Assembly: GCA_910588905.1 (NCBI GenBank)
Contig: CAJURZ010000002.1
Location: 1-64,000 of the forward strand
DNA length: 64,000 bases
DNA from: an uncultured Eggerthellaceae bacterium
GTDB lineage: Bacteria; Actinomycetota; Coriobacteriia; Coriobacteriales; Eggerthellaceae
Reading direction: 5' to 3'
The notes below the pieces were generated by a model. That model was given only the letters and a program-made list of their open reading frames with translations. It was not told where the DNA came from and made no database searches. Both the position numbers and the translations under genes were made by a program. Positions 1 through 10,391 of this stretch are shown piece after piece (positions within the stretch are counted from its first letter, which is position 1; every line of letters begins with the position of its first letter).

Positions 1-413
1 CTGTCCTCCCAGATGAGCTCGTTCCAGCCGTCGCCCTCGATCCACTCGCCGGGCTTGGCCTGGGCGGCCTTCTCAGCCACAGCGTCCAGGATGGCCTGGC
101 GGCTCTTGACGCCCATGAAGTCCAGGTTCAACAGGTTCTCGCCGCTCCACTTCGCATGCATGTGGCACTCGACGAAGCCGGGCGTGAGGATCTGGCCCGT
201 CGCATCGATGACCTTGGTGTGCTTGCCGATGAAGGGCTCAACGTCGGCAGCCGTGCCCACGGCGATGATCTTGCCGTCCTTGGCGGCCACGCCGCCGTCC
301 TCGATGATAGGGAAGTCGGTCTTACCGGCCTTGACCTCGTCGCAGGTGATGGCGACAGTGTAGATCTTCGGATGCTGGATGACCAGATCGGCTTCGGGAT
401 ACCATGTGCTCAT
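1..413 (-). CDS. Amidohydrolase family protein (YtcJ-like), N-terminal part only
   Basis: This gene is read from the minus strand and runs off the left edge of the window, so only about 137 N-terminal residues are visible. The translation begins MSTWYPEADLVIQHPKIYTV, continues through a glycine-rich beta sandwich segment (GGVAAKDGKIIAVG) and reaches the motif TPGFVECHMHAKWSG. The HxH in that motif is the first metal-ligand pair of amidohydrolase-superfamily enzymes. The following stretch (KPGEWIEGDGWNE) resembles the YtcJ/exoenzyme-regulatory branch, which hydrolyses amide or ester bonds of unknown substrates. The start is supported by an AGGAG ribosome site about 7 bases upstream. It is divergent from the membrane protein at 789, which may be a transporter for its substrate (inference). 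The C-terminal metal ligands lie outside the window. Confidence 0.8.
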   Translation of the reverse strand, partial: MSTWYPEADLVIQHPKIYTVAITCDEVKAGKTDFPIIEDGGVAAKDGKIIAVGTAADVEPFIGKHTKVIDATGQILTPGFVECHMHAKWSGENLLNLDFMGVKSRQAILDAVAEKAAQAKPGEWIEGDGWNELIWED

Positions 414-591
414 AAGCGCTCTCCTTCTCTGTTCTCTGGATAGTCCCGCAGAGGAGAGCGAAGGGCTTCCGGCTGGCGCGGCAAATACCAAGGCTGCGCT
501 CATCGGCGGCCCAAGACGGCATCTCGTATCATCCCGACACCTATGGTATCCACCTGAGGTCAGAACCGGAATCAGTCAAAAGGATGACATC

Positions 592-626
592 GAACCGATA
601 ATCATCTCTTCGACCGATATCGGTTC
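592..626. promoter_or_regulatory. Inverted repeat, candidate activator site
   Basis: GAACCGATA (592-600) is mirrored by TATCGGTTC (618-626), with a smaller palindrome CCGATATCGG at 614-623. A related half-site GAACCGGAATCA begins at 563, about three helical turns upstream. The right arm ends exactly where a candidate -35 box begins. It lies in the 375-base divergent region (414-788), which otherwise shows no gene. A LuxR-type regulator from this neighbourhood could bind here, but that is inference. Confidence 0.45.
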
Positions 627-655
627 TTGGAGAACATGGGTTACGATCCTATGGT
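627..655 (+). promoter_or_regulatory. Candidate sigma70 promoter for the membrane protein
   Basis: A TTGGAG hexamer at 627-632 and TATGGT at 650-655 are separated by 17 bases. The start codon at 789 would then have a leader of about 125 bases. The -10 matches the consensus at four of six positions, so dependence on an activator at the adjacent dyad is plausible. Confidence 0.35.
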
Positions 656-788
656 CCAGAACCTTCCTCAGAAAATGCCCTTTAACTGCCACGGAGAGCA
701 TTCCCTGTGCGCATTCTCGTATCCCTTGAACGACAGAGGGATCGAACAAAGGCTGCTTTCACCAACAACGAAGAGAGAAGGTACTCTC

Positions 789-2024
789 ATGAAGAACTCA
801 TTCCTTGATGAGGATATGGACGAGCAGGTATATGCACCCGAGGACCGATCATCCGACCGGGCCGTATCCCGTCTTGAGATCTTACCGGCATTCATCGGGA
901 CGGTCGTCTTCGCTATCGCGTTGTACCTGCTCATGACTGCTGTGCAACCGATGCTCATGAGCAACGATCTCATCTATGGCTTCAGCACCATGATGGCCGG
1001 GTGTATGGAGGGGGGCCCTCTGTACTATGTCGCCTGGTTCTTCGCTGACCTGACCGAAGGCTCGTTCATCGCCGCCTTACCTGCCTCCATCGGCATGATC
1101 ATCATGGGCTTTGTAGCGGCAGCGTTAGAGCGACGCAAGTCACCCTGGGCTGGTACGGGCGTGGCGGGCAATGGGAAGATTTTCACCGTCATGTTCGTGA
1201 CCACATGCCTCTCGCTCATCCTCGGACAGGTGCTCTACGATTGGATGTTCACTAGTGGCTGGATCCCCACCTTCGCCACAGTCCTTACCGTACAGGTATT
1301 CGTCATCTTCTATGGCCCAGAGCTGAAGAAGGTGGCTACATCGCTCATCGTAGGCACCGTTGTCACCTGCCCCGTGTGCTTTGCGTTGCTCTACGGCATC
1401 ATCTCGCCATTGGGTTTGCCGCTCTTCATTGCCGTGTCCATCGGTGTCGCCATCATCGTGCCAGCATGTTCGCTGCTCTTCCGCCTGATGCCCTGGATGA
1501 CCATCCCTGCTCCTACAGAAGGGCCGAACCCCACCGATCAGCCCAAGAGCCGCTTCTTCGTGAGCCAAGTGCTTGGCGATATCGGGCAATTGACCATCTG
1601 GGGCAGCACGTGGGCTACGGTGGGTATGTACGTAGGCGGCATCATCTCCTGGGTGATGAACCCGCTATCCCCTGCCTATGGATCGGGCAACTTTCCACTG
1701 CTCATCATGGTCCAGCTGATCACAGGCGCCCTTGCCATCCTCATTTGGTATCCCAAGTGGAAGAGGAGTGGCATGGCTTTCACTTTTGCTGGTATCGTAT
1801 TCGCGTCAGCCATCGTGAGCACCTATCCTCCAAGCTGGACCATCGTCATCCCAACCATACTCATCGGTGCCGTAGTGTTCGCACCCCTGGTAGAATGGGT
1901 ATTCAAGGTGTTTCGCTTCAAGGGAAGCTACCACCCCATATGCTTGATCCAACTATCCATCTTCACCGTGTGCATCGCATGGTCATTCGTCGTCATGTAC
2001 GGCGTGATGCCACTCCTGGGATGA
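789..2024 (+). CDS. Polytopic membrane protein of unknown function
   Basis: I do not recognise a named family. The 411-residue product has a short charged N terminus rich in Asp and Glu, then about ten hydrophobic segments, beginning with one near LEILPAFIGTVVFAIALYLL and ending in a C-terminal helix. The layout suggests an inner-membrane permease. The start at 789 (MKNSFLDEDMDEQ) is chosen because a purine-rich GAGAGAAGG site lies upstream; a longer reading frame from 627 would overlap the proposed promoter. It is divergent from the amidohydrolase and convergent with a small LuxR-type regulator, so a substrate-uptake partner for the amidohydrolase is a reasonable but unproven role. Confidence 0.75.
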   Translation: MKNSFLDEDMDEQVYAPEDRSSDRAVSRLEILPAFIGTVVFAIALYLLMTAVQPMLMSNDLIYGFSTMMAGCMEGGPLYYVAWFFADLTEGSFIAALPASIGMIIMGFVAAALERRKSPWAGTGVAGNGKIFTVMFVTTCLSLILGQVLYDWMFTSGWIPTFATVLTVQVFVIFYGPELKKVATSLIVGTVVTCPVCFALLYGIISPLGLPLFIAVSIGVAIIVPACSLLFRLMPWMTIPAPTEGPNPTDQPKSRFFVSQVLGDIGQLTIWGSTWATVGMYVGGIISWVMNPLSPAYGSGNFPLLIMVQLITGALAILIWYPKWKRSGMAFTFAGIVFASAIVSTYPPSWTIVIPTILIGAVVFAPLVEWVFKVFRFKGSYHPICLIQLSIFTVCIAWSFVVMYGVMPLLG

Positions 2025-2053
2025 TAGCGATATAGATACAACAGTGTTCATCG

Positions 2054-2089
2054 AACCCCAGGGCGCCACATCCGAGGCATCCTGGGGTT
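2054..2089. terminator. Hairpin terminator between convergent genes
   Basis: AACCCCAGG at 2054-2062 pairs perfectly with CCTGGGGTT at 2081-2089 across an 18-base loop. It sits between the convergent ends of the membrane protein (2024) and the LuxR-type gene (2096). There is no long T tract on either side, so termination is probable rather than certain. Confidence 0.55.
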
Positions 2090-2095
2090 GTTGAT

Positions 2096-2473
2096 CTACG
2101 CTGCCCCATGCATGAGGGCAGCAAGGGCAGTCCGATTCGAAACGCCAACCTTGGCATAGATGTTCTGAAGGTGCGTTTTGACCGTGGACCGGCTGATGTA
2201 TAACCGGCGCGCCATCTGGTCATTAGTGAGCCCTTCGGCGGCAAGAGCTACCACATCACGCTCTCGGGCGGTAAGCACATTGAAGATAGAGGGTGGCTCA
2301 CCCTCTAAGGGCTTTTCGGCGGGTACGCTGATCTCAGGCAGCGAGACAACGTGGATGCTGAAGGCACAGGCATTGGTGGGGTCATCCTCGACCTGCAGTT
2401 GGAAGCGCTGTCCTTGGGCATTGGCGAAGCGGAGACACCGGTCGGCTCCGTGGGTGATGGCTTGAGCGGTCAT
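2096..2473 (-). CDS. Small LuxR-type HTH transcriptional regulator
   Basis: This 125-residue protein has a C-terminal LuxR/FixJ helix-turn-helix of about 60 residues: LTARERDVVALAAEGLTNDQ followed by MARRLYISRSTVKTHLQNIY. The N-terminal half shows no membrane segment and no phosphoacceptor receiver signature. The ATG at 2473 is chosen over an upstream TTG at 2527 because a GGGGGAGGG ribosome site precedes it. The protein is much shorter than the 12-helix LuxR protein encoded divergently at 2869. The pair may regulate one another or the nearby amidohydrolase and membrane protein genes, but the sequence does not show the target. Confidence 0.85.
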   Translation of the reverse strand: MTAQAITHGADRCLRFANAQGQRFQLQVEDDPTNACAFSIHVVSLPEISVPAEKPLEGEPPSIFNVLTARERDVVALAAEGLTNDQMARRLYISRSTVKTHLQNIYAKVGVSNRTALAALMHGAA

Positions 2474-2868
2474 GGCGATGTTACCCTCCCCCTCGCGGTA
2501 GCTGCTTCCCCTCCAGAGAAGATCCAAAGGGGAAGCGGTGGGATGATTCGCAGCCGTCGCTCTTCTTGCGAGATTGCGATAGGTCTGACGCGTCTGACCC
2601 TCAGCTCCTTCCCTCTACATATGACCCTTCCTCAGATAACGGGCCGGATGCGCGTGCTGGCTGTATCATGAGCCCCTCGCTTCCGTCGCACAATCCTACG
2701 CATGAGTTTAATTATGAGACGACGGGCATCTAACCCCAAAGGGATTAGATCCTTCCATGGATGTTTCGCTACACTGAGACATGCCGCAAGAGGACCATGA
2801 AGCCGATGGGGGGTCGACTATATGAGTCCATCCGCTTCGCTTGCTCGGTCAGCAGCAAGGTGATCACG
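2474..2868. promoter_or_regulatory. Divergent control region between two LuxR-type genes
   Basis: No gene is visible here. It holds a 21-base dyad, TCTAACCCC AAA GGGATTAGA, at 2729-2749 with one mismatch between the arms. A TACACT hexamer at 2770-2775 lies 20 bases after the dyad and could be a -10 box for the plus-strand regulator. The direct repeat TCTGAC occurs twice near 2583-2598. The dyad is a good candidate operator for one of the two flanking regulators. Confidence 0.4.
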
Positions 2869-4350
2869 ATGAGCATCAAGACCACTCATCGCACAGGGTT
2901 CAGACGCGTTATCTGCGACCTGCGTCGCCAACCGACACCCTTCTTGCTCTTCACCGCGTACAAGACGTTCGCTATCTTGCTCTTCCTTCAAGGCTTCTTC
3001 TTTTCGGACGCCTTTGAGATAGCAGGAGACGCGACCATCCCCGTTTCAGCTCTCTTCCTCTTGGTCTGCGCAGCTGTTTTTCTGTTCTTCGCCCTTCGCT
3101 TCAAGAGGATCACGATCGTTGATAAGGATGGCTATCTCTGGGCTCTCGCCGTGAGCATGACGCTTGGATCCTTCTTCCTCTTCGTGGAAGGACAGAGCGA
3201 TATGGCGCATGAAGGGATCCGAACGATTGTCTTCGGGGCAGGCATTGCGCTCCTCGCCGTTGGAACGGTGGGCATCCATATCGAATTGGGACGATTCTTC
3301 GGGATGCTCGGGATGATGCCCACGATGACCTATGGGATAGCCTCAGGGCTCGCCGCGGGCATAGCCTCTTTGATCCTGACCCTCTTAGGTCCCATGGTGT
3401 GCTGGCTGCTCGCTTTCGTGATGCCCGCTCTCATTGTGGTACTTTTCCGCTGTGCCCGTCTGAGCGCCTTCCCCAATCAGTGTGCACTCTATCGCGAATC
3501 CACCATCGAATTGCTCATCCCCTACCGCTTCCTCGCCACGTCCGTCACCCAAGGCCTAGCTTTAGGGATACCCCTTGGATTCGCAAGCGCCTCTGGCGTC
3601 TTCTTCCAGGAGCTCGACGCGGCTAGCTATGTAGTAGCAGCGATCCTGGCATTCCTCACCGTCTTGACGTTCCAGATGGATTTCAATCAGTCCATCTATC
3701 AGATCGGATTTCCTCTCGCTGGTGCCGGCCTGCTCGCTGCAGGTCTCCTCGGTCCATCCTCGCCGACCGCTGTGTTCCTCCAGACAGCAGGGTTCCTCTA
3801 CTTGGATCTGGTCCTCTGGGGGCTTGGTTCATATCTCATCAAGAACTGCGATCAACCTGCCACCTGGTTAGCCTCCTGCCCGAGCGCAGCTCTCATGACG
3901 GGACGCGCCTTCGGGATCATGATAGGTGCCATAGCGCTCCATGAGCTCTCGAATGAGGGGGAGGTCATGGCGTTCTTCTGCGGACTCGCATTCCTGATGC
4001 TCATAATGGCCCTGGTATTGAATAAGGGATCGAATCTGCGCACGGGTTGGGGGTTCGTACGTCCTGGGGATCCAGACGAAGCAGCGGATAGCTTGCGTAC
4101 CTGCGAAGTGGTTGCTCAGGAGTTCGGATTGACCCCGCGCGAACAGCAGATCATGCATAGCATCATCAGTGGCCAGTCACGCAAAGAGATCGCTACGGAT
4201 CTCTTCGTTGCTCCCAACACCATCAAGACGCATATGCATAACCTCTACGGTAAGCTCGATGTCCATTCCGAGGCCGAACTGAAAGCTTTCATTGCGAAGC
4301 GGGAGCGGATGTTCGCATCCGAGATATCCTCTGACCCCGTCTCCGAGTAG
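2869..4350 (+). CDS. LuxR-type regulator with N-terminal 12-helix membrane domain
   Basis: The 493-residue product has about twelve hydrophobic segments (first near residue 25, AYKTFAILLFLQGFFFSDAF) followed by a C-terminal LuxR helix-turn-helix: LTPREQQIMHSIISGQSRKE then IATDLFVAPNTIKTHMHNLY. Membrane-bound LuxR proteins of this architecture are strongly expanded in Eggerthellaceae and are thought to sense small molecules at the membrane, often controlling adjacent redox enzymes. The start at 2869 (MSIKTTHRTG) is chosen because AGCAAGGTG precedes it and the family usually begins close to the first helix; the frame is open back to 2761. It is convergent with the ATP synthase operon. Confidence 0.85.
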   Translation: MSIKTTHRTGFRRVICDLRRQPTPFLLFTAYKTFAILLFLQGFFFSDAFEIAGDATIPVSALFLLVCAAVFLFFALRFKRITIVDKDGYLWALAVSMTLGSFFLFVEGQSDMAHEGIRTIVFGAGIALLAVGTVGIHIELGRFFGMLGMMPTMTYGIASGLAAGIASLILTLLGPMVCWLLAFVMPALIVVLFRCARLSAFPNQCALYRESTIELLIPYRFLATSVTQGLALGIPLGFASASGVFFQELDAASYVVAAILAFLTVLTFQMDFNQSIYQIGFPLAGAGLLAAGLLGPSSPTAVFLQTAGFLYLDLVLWGLGSYLIKNCDQPATWLASCPSAALMTGRAFGIMIGAIALHELSNEGEVMAFFCGLAFLMLIMALVLNKGSNLRTGWGFVRPGDPDEAADSLRTCEVVAQEFGLTPREQQIMHSIISGQSRKEIATDLFVAPNTIKTHMHNLYGKLDVHSEAELKAFIAKRERMFASEISSDPVSE

Positions 4351-4355
4351 AGATA

Positions 4356-4388
4356 AAGAGGGCGCATCCTGTGCGGACGCGCCCTCTT
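4356..4388. terminator. Bidirectional terminator between LuxR gene and atpC
   Basis: AAGAGGGCGC (4356-4365) pairs perfectly with GCGCCCTCTT (4379-4388), a 10-base-pair stem flanked by A-rich sequence on the left. It lies between convergent genes and can end transcripts from both the LuxR gene and the ATP synthase operon. Confidence 0.75.
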
Positions 4389-4425
4389 CAAACAGGCTCA
4401 ATATGCTAGGAGGGAACGCTGGGCT

Positions 4426-4860
4426 TTAAGCGTTGTTCTCCTTATAGGCGATCTGCGTCTCATACCATTCCAGACGCTTGCGGCTGACCCGCAGCTCAAC
4501 GCTGGTCTGTTCGCCTTCCTCTTGCTCAAGATCAGCGATATGACCACGCATGGCTTCGGCCTTCTTACGAACCTCTTCGACGTCGATGGTATCAACATCG
4601 CAACCGAAGCGGCCGAGCACCGTCAGGATGTTGTTGAACACCTGACTGGCTCCTTCATAGAGCAGGAACTTGCGCTGCTCCTTGCCCGCTTCGTCCAGGT
4701 TCAGGGTGAGCACGCCGCCGTTCTTGTTGGTGGCCACGATCATCTCGTGGCCCGGTAGCACACCATAGGAACCCTCGGCCGAAGGAACCGATGCGTAGGC
4801 TATCTCGCCCGCGAACAGCTCGCGCGTGGGGATGCAGACGACGCAACGGAGGGCAGCCAT
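4426..4860 (-). CDS. atpC: ATP synthase F1 epsilon subunit
   Basis: This 144-residue protein starts MAALRCVVCIPTRELFAGEI and continues with the conserved beta-sandwich features EGSYGVLPGHEMIVATNKNG, followed by a C-terminal helical hairpin rich in Glu and Arg. Epsilon forms part of the central stalk with gamma and can inhibit ATP hydrolysis. It is the last gene of the operon, directly abutting atpD with one base between them, and is followed by a strong terminator. The length is normal for the family. Confidence 0.95.
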   Translation of the reverse strand: MAALRCVVCIPTRELFAGEIAYASVPSAEGSYGVLPGHEMIVATNKNGGVLTLNLDEAGKEQRKFLLYEGASQVFNNILTVLGRFGCDVDTIDVEEVRKKAEAMRGHIADLEQEEGEQTSVELRVSRKRLEWYETQIAYKENNA

Positions 4861-6309
<1,449 letters not shown>

Positions 6310-7236
6310 TTATTCCTCCAAAGCTGCGGCGCCGCCGACGATCTCGTTGATCTCGGTGGTGATGGCGCCTTGACGTACACGGTTGTATAGACGGGTCAGC
6401 GTGGACACCATCTCGTTAGCGTTGTCCGTTGCAGACTTCATCGCGTTGCGGCGCGCGCCCTGCTCACCTGCAGCAGAATCGATCAGCGCGTAATAGAAGC
6501 AATTGCGAAGATAGGCCTTCATGAGGTAATACATGACGGATTCAGCGTCGGGCTCGAAATCGATATCACCCGGCAGCTTCTCCAGGTCCTGCTCCAAGAA
6601 CTGCTTGAAGACATTCTCACCGTCATTGAGGCCCAACAGGTCTGCGTAGGACTCCTCCTTGATGGGCAGCACCTGCTGCTCGACCAAGGTCTGCTCAGCG
6701 GCGTTCTTCGCATGGTTGTAGACGATGAACACCTCGTCCAGCTTGTCGTAGTGGTAACCGTCTCCCGAATAGAGCGAGAGCTCTGCTGCTTCCTCATAGG
6801 TAGGATCTGCAGAGTAGCCCGCGAATTCGAAGACAGGCTTGATGCCCCGATAGTTGAAGTAGCCGATGGCCTTCTTGCCGCAAGCAGCCACCTCTACCTC
6901 AACGCCTTCGCTCTCCAGCCGGTGGATCAGCTTGTCAGCGTGCTTGAGCACGTTGGAATTGAAGCCACCTGCAAGCCCGCGATCGGATGCCACAACCACT
7001 ACCAGCGCACGCTTCATCTCATCATGGACCTGGAGCAGCGACTCAGAGGAGAGCGGCGCATACTTCGCCGTGGAGATGAGCATATCCGAGATAGCGCATG
7101 CCCACGGAAGGGCGTTCTCCACACGCTCTGATGCGCGGCGGATCTTCGCAGCCGCCACCATCTCCATGGTACGCGTAATCTGCTTCGTCGAAGAGACGGA
7201 GCTGATTCGCCTTTCTATGTCGTGAAGGTTGGGCAT
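6310..7236 (-). CDS. atpG: ATP synthase F1 gamma subunit
   Basis: The 308-residue gamma subunit begins MPNLHDIERRISSVSSTKQI and ends with the conserved C-terminal helix that contains ATDNANEMVSTLTRLYNRVRQ. It forms the rotating shaft between the c ring and the alpha/beta hexamer. The conserved dinucleotide-fold segment VVVASDRGLAGGFN is present near residue 80. Length and gene position between atpA and atpD are standard. Confidence 0.97.
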   Translation of the reverse strand: MPNLHDIERRISSVSSTKQITRTMEMVAAAKIRRASERVENALPWACAISDMLISTAKYAPLSSESLLQVHDEMKRALVVVVASDRGLAGGFNSNVLKHADKLIHRLESEGVEVEVAACGKKAIGYFNYRGIKPVFEFAGYSADPTYEEAAELSLYSGDGYHYDKLDEVFIVYNHAKNAAEQTLVEQQVLPIKEESYADLLGLNDGENVFKQFLEQDLEKLPGDIDFEPDAESVMYYLMKAYLRNCFYYALIDSAAGEQGARRNAMKSATDNANEMVSTLTRLYNRVRQGAITTEINEIVGGAAALEE

Positions 7237-7249
7237 GTCTTACCTAGCC

Positions 7250-8815
7250 TTACTCTGTAGGTGCGAATGCCTGCTTGAAGGAGTCGATCGCAGCGTTCAT
7301 CTTCGCTTTGATGTCATCGTCAAGGGCCTTCTTCGTATTGATGTCGTCGAAGATGTCAGCGTTCTTCGCGCGGATGCTATCCAAAAGCTCCGTGCGGAAG
7401 CGAACGACATCTCCCAGAGGCAGGTCATCCAGGTAGCCTTCGTTGCCGGCATAGATGGCGACCACTTGCTCAGCCACGGGCATGGGCATGTAGCGGCCCT
7501 GCTTCAGCAGCTCGGTCATGTGAGAGCCACGGGTGAGCTGGTCTTGGGTGGCTTTGTCGAGGTCAGAGCCGAACTGGGTGAACGCCTGCAGCTCACGGTA
7601 GGATGCCAGATCCAGACGGAGCGAACCGGCCACCTGCTTCATGGCCTTGATCTGCGCGGAGCCGCCAACGCGGGACACGGAGATGCCTACGTCAACAGCG
7701 GGGCGCTGGCCCTGGAAGAACAGGTCGGTCTGCAGGAAGATCTGGCCGTCGGTGATGGAGATGACGTTAGTGGGGATGTAGGCGGACACGTCACCGGCCT
7801 GCGTTTCGATGATGGGCAGAGCCGTCATGGAACCGCCACCATTCTCATCGGACATCTTCACCGCGCGTTCCAGCAGACGGGAGTGCAGATAGAACACGTC
7901 ACCAGGATAGGCCTCGCGCCCGGGCGGGCGACGAAGGGTCAGTGACATCTGACGATAGGCCACTGCCTGCTTGGAAAGGTCATCGTAGATGATGAGCACA
8001 GCCTGGCCCGGATTGTCTGCATCCGCGGGCTTGCCGTCCTTGCCGTTGTAGACGAAGTACTCGCCCATGGCAGCACCGGCCATAGGGGCGATGTACTGCA
8101 GCGGCGCCGAATCAGAAGCACTAGCGGAGACGATGATGGTCTTCTCCATGACGCCATGGCGCTCAAGGGTCTCCACAACGCCTGCGACGGTGGAAGCCTT
8201 CTGGCCAACGGCGACATAGATGCAGATCATGTCCGTTTCTTTTTGGTTGATGATGGCGTCGATCGCGATAGCGGTCTTACCGGTCTGGCGGTCGCCGATG
8301 ATGAGCTCACGCTGACCGCGGCCGATCGGGATCATGGAGTCCACGGCGATGAGACCGGTCTGCATGGGCTCATGGACCGGCTTACGGGCGGTAACGCCGG
8401 GAGCCTTGAACTCCACGGGACGCGTGCCCTCGGCCTGAATGGGGCCCTTGCCGTCAATGGGCATACCCAGCGGGTTCACCACGCGGCCGAGCATAGCCGG
8501 ACCTGCCGGCACCTCCACGATACGACCGGTGGTCTTCACCTGGTCGTTCTCTTTGATTGCTGTGACGTCACCCAGAAGCACGGCACCGACTTCATCCTCT
8601 TCCAGGTTCTGAGCCAAGCCGTAGACGGTCTTACCGTCACCGCTGGTGAACTCCAGAAGCTCGCCGGCCATGGCGTCACGGAGCCCATCAACGCGGGCAA
8701 TGCCGTCACCCACTTGGATGACCGTGCCCACCTCTCTGGACTGAACGTTCACGTTGAGCGCTGCGAGCTGCTTGCGCAGCGCCTCATCGATCGCCTGAGC
8801 GGTGATCTCTGTCAC
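7250..8815 (-). CDS. atpA: ATP synthase F1 alpha subunit
   Basis: The 521-residue subunit has a P-loop GDRQTGKT at residues 174-181, the conserved region [20 protein letters not shown] and the alpha signature [19 protein letters not shown]. It carries the non-catalytic nucleotide sites of F1. It overlaps the end of atpH by four bases (ATGA-type coupling) and is followed by atpG after a 13-base gap that holds its ribosome site. Confidence 0.98.
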   Translation of the reverse strand: MTEITAQAIDEALRKQLAALNVNVQSREVGTVIQVGDGIARVDGLRDAMAGELLEFTSGDGKTVYGLAQNLEEDEVGAVLLGDVTAIKENDQVKTTGRIVEVPAGPAMLGRVVNPLGMPIDGKGPIQAEGTRPVEFKAPGVTARKPVHEPMQTGLIAVDSMIPIGRGQRELIIGDRQTGKTAIAIDAIINQKETDMICIYVAVGQKASTVAGVVETLERHGVMEKTIIVSASASDSAPLQYIAPMAGAAMGEYFVYNGKDGKPADADNPGQAVLIIYDDLSKQAVAYRQMSLTLRRPPGREAYPGDVFYLHSRLLERAVKMSDENGGGSMTALPIIETQAGDVSAYIPTNVISITDGQIFLQTDLFFQGQRPAVDVGISVSRVGGSAQIKAMKQVAGSLRLDLASYRELQAFTQFGSDLDKATQDQLTRGSHMTELLKQGRYMPMPVAEQVVAIYAGNEGYLDDLPLGDVVRFRTELLDSIRAKNADIFDDINTKKALDDDIKAKMNAAIDSFKQAFAPTE

Positions 8816-9390
8816 TGGCTATCACCTCCATCTGTTCCTTTGAGAACGTAGCGGGCGCGGTTGAGCTGGCTCAACACGCTAGCATCAATGCGCATCCCGT
8901 TCACGCTCATGATTATCCCGCCGAGGATGGATGGATCGATGCCCTCATTCAGCACCGCCTTGCATCCGAGCTCGGCTTCTGCTTTCTTGTTGATGAGTTC
9001 GCGAAGCTCATCGTCCAAGGGGACGACCGTGGTGACATCCACCACGACGAGCTTCAGCGCGGCCATCATGGCGTCTTCGTAGCCATGGAAGACTTGACCC
9101 AGAAGGTCAACATCTCCCTGCTCTGCCATGACCGCCAGCGTCTCAGCAAGCGCTATCTCGCAATCTGCGAAAACGGCTTTCGCCAGCCCATAGCGCTGTT
9201 CGGGCGTATAGCTGGCGTCCTTCAGCGCCAAGGATAGGTCCATATCCGAGTAGATCAGATGACGAAGCTCGGCCATCTGATTGCGGACTGCTACCACCTC
9301 GTCTGCGCCACCCGCATCGTTGGCGGCATTGAACATGGTGTCAGCGTAGACCTTGACCTTGCCCTGTTGCACGAGACGGTTAATTGCCAT
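8812..9390 (-). CDS. atpH: ATP synthase F1 delta subunit
   Basis: The protein (192 residues, [20 protein letters not shown]) is the peripheral-stalk delta subunit, recognised by its N-terminal helical domain with the [13 protein letters not shown]-type start and by the C-terminal segment [20 protein letters not shown] that ends in the conserved [10 protein letters not shown]. The ATG at 9390 is chosen, giving an 11-base overlap with atpF; the frame stays open upstream to 9456 but those 22 residues lie inside atpF and lack family similarity. Confidence 0.95.
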   Translation of the reverse strand: MAINRLVQQGKVKVYADTMFNAANDAGGADEVVAVRNQMAELRHLIYSDMDLSLALKDASYTPEQRYGLAKAVFADCEIALAETLAVMAEQGDVDLLGQVFHGYEDAMMAALKLVVVDVTTVVPLDDELRELINKKAEAELGCKAVLNEGIDPSILGGIIMSVNGMRIDASVLSQLNRARYVLKGTDGGDSQ

Positions 9391-9988
9391 TGAAGCTTCC
9401 CGCCTCTTTGACGTAGCGCTCGATGATGGCGCGATGCTCGCCTTCGGTGAGGTCATTACCGATCAGCTTCGCCGCAACATCCACCGAGGTATCAGCGATG
9501 GACGCCTGGAGCTCAGCCATGGCGGCCTTCTTCTCAGCGGCGATGGTGGTGCGCGCCTTCTCGATCATGTCCGCAGCGTCTGCCTGGGCCTTCTCCTGGA
9601 TGCTCTGGCGTACTGCTTCGCCGGTCTCGCGAGCATCAGCCACCACTTTGGCGGCTTCAGCCTTCGCGTCGGCCAGCTGCTTCTTGTACTCCGCAAGCAC
9701 CCGCTCGCTTTCGATCTTGGCGTCCTCTGATTGCTTCAGAGCTTCCCTGATCGTGTTCTCGCGCTTCTCCAGCATGCCTGCGAACATAGGCCAGCCGAAT
9801 TTCGCGAGGATGATCCAGAGGATGATGAAGGCAACCAGCATGGGAACGAATTCCAGCATGTCCGGCAGGATGGCGGAGATGCCGCCGGTCTCCTCGCCTT
9901 CAGACGCGAATGCGAGCGTAGGGCAGAGAGCCAGCGCGGACGCGCATGCGCCTGCGAGCATAGCTGTCTTTCTCGCTCTTGGTTTCAC
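9380..9988 (-). CDS. atpF: ATP synthase Fo b subunit with signal-peptide-like N terminus
   Basis: The 202-residue protein has the b-subunit membrane anchor around residues 45-68 (LEFVPMLVAFIILWIILAKF) and then a long charged coiled coil rich in Ala, Glu and Lys. Unusually it begins with a basic stretch and a hydrophobic segment ending LCPTLAFASEGEE, which looks like a Sec signal peptide with an AFA|S cleavage site. If cleaved, the mature protein would keep one anchor with its N terminus outside, the correct b topology. A GGAGGAAG ribosome site precedes the ATG. Confidence 0.95.
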   Translation of the reverse strand: MKPRARKTAMLAGACASALALCPTLAFASEGEETGGISAILPDMLEFVPMLVAFIILWIILAKFGWPMFAGMLEKRENTIREALKQSEDAKIESERVLAEYKKQLADAKAEAAKVVADARETGEAVRQSIQEKAQADAADMIEKARTTIAAEKKAAMAELQASIADTSVDVAAKLIGNDLTEGEHRAIIERYVKEAGSFNGN

Positions 9989-10048
9989 GTGCTTCCTCCT
10001 TCTAGCCTTGATCTGGCTTGATTCCTTGATAGCCGATAAGACCAGAAG

Positions 10049-10255
10049 CTACATGATGAAGGCGAGCACGAAGCCGATGAGGGCGAGCGCCTCTGCAAGA
10101 GCAGCACCAAGGATGAAGTTGGTGAACAGACGGCCCTGGAGCTCAGGCTGGCGAGCGGTGCCGACGCAGCAGCCATAGCAGGCGATGCCGATGCCGATGC
10201 CAGGTCCGATGGCGCCGAGGCCGTAGCCGACGACCTTCAGTGCAGCGAGTACCAT
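10049..10255 (-). CDS. atpE: ATP synthase Fo c subunit
   Basis: This 68-residue proteolipid has two hydrophobic helices joined by the conserved polar loop [10 protein letters not shown]. The ion-binding carboxylate is Glu55 in [11 protein letters not shown]. The residue pattern around it lacks the Ser/Thr-rich signature of sodium-binding c subunits, so proton coupling is more likely (inference from family knowledge). The ATG at 10255 is preceded by GGAGGAAA; a longer frame to 10354 has no support. The position between atpB and atpF is standard. Confidence 0.95.
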   Translation of the reverse strand: MVLAALKVVGYGLGAIGPGIGIGIACYGCCVGTARQPELQGRLFTNFILGAALAEALALIGFVLAFIM

Positions 10256-10391
10256 TGTAATTTCCACAGTTTCCTCCTTTTTTCGTTTTTGAGCCTGTTT
10301 TCTCAAAAACCTTCTACTATGGCAACCGGGCGTGGAACCCGGGGGTGCCCACATTCGGGCGCGGCGCCGCAGAGCGGCCCGCTGGGGTTTC

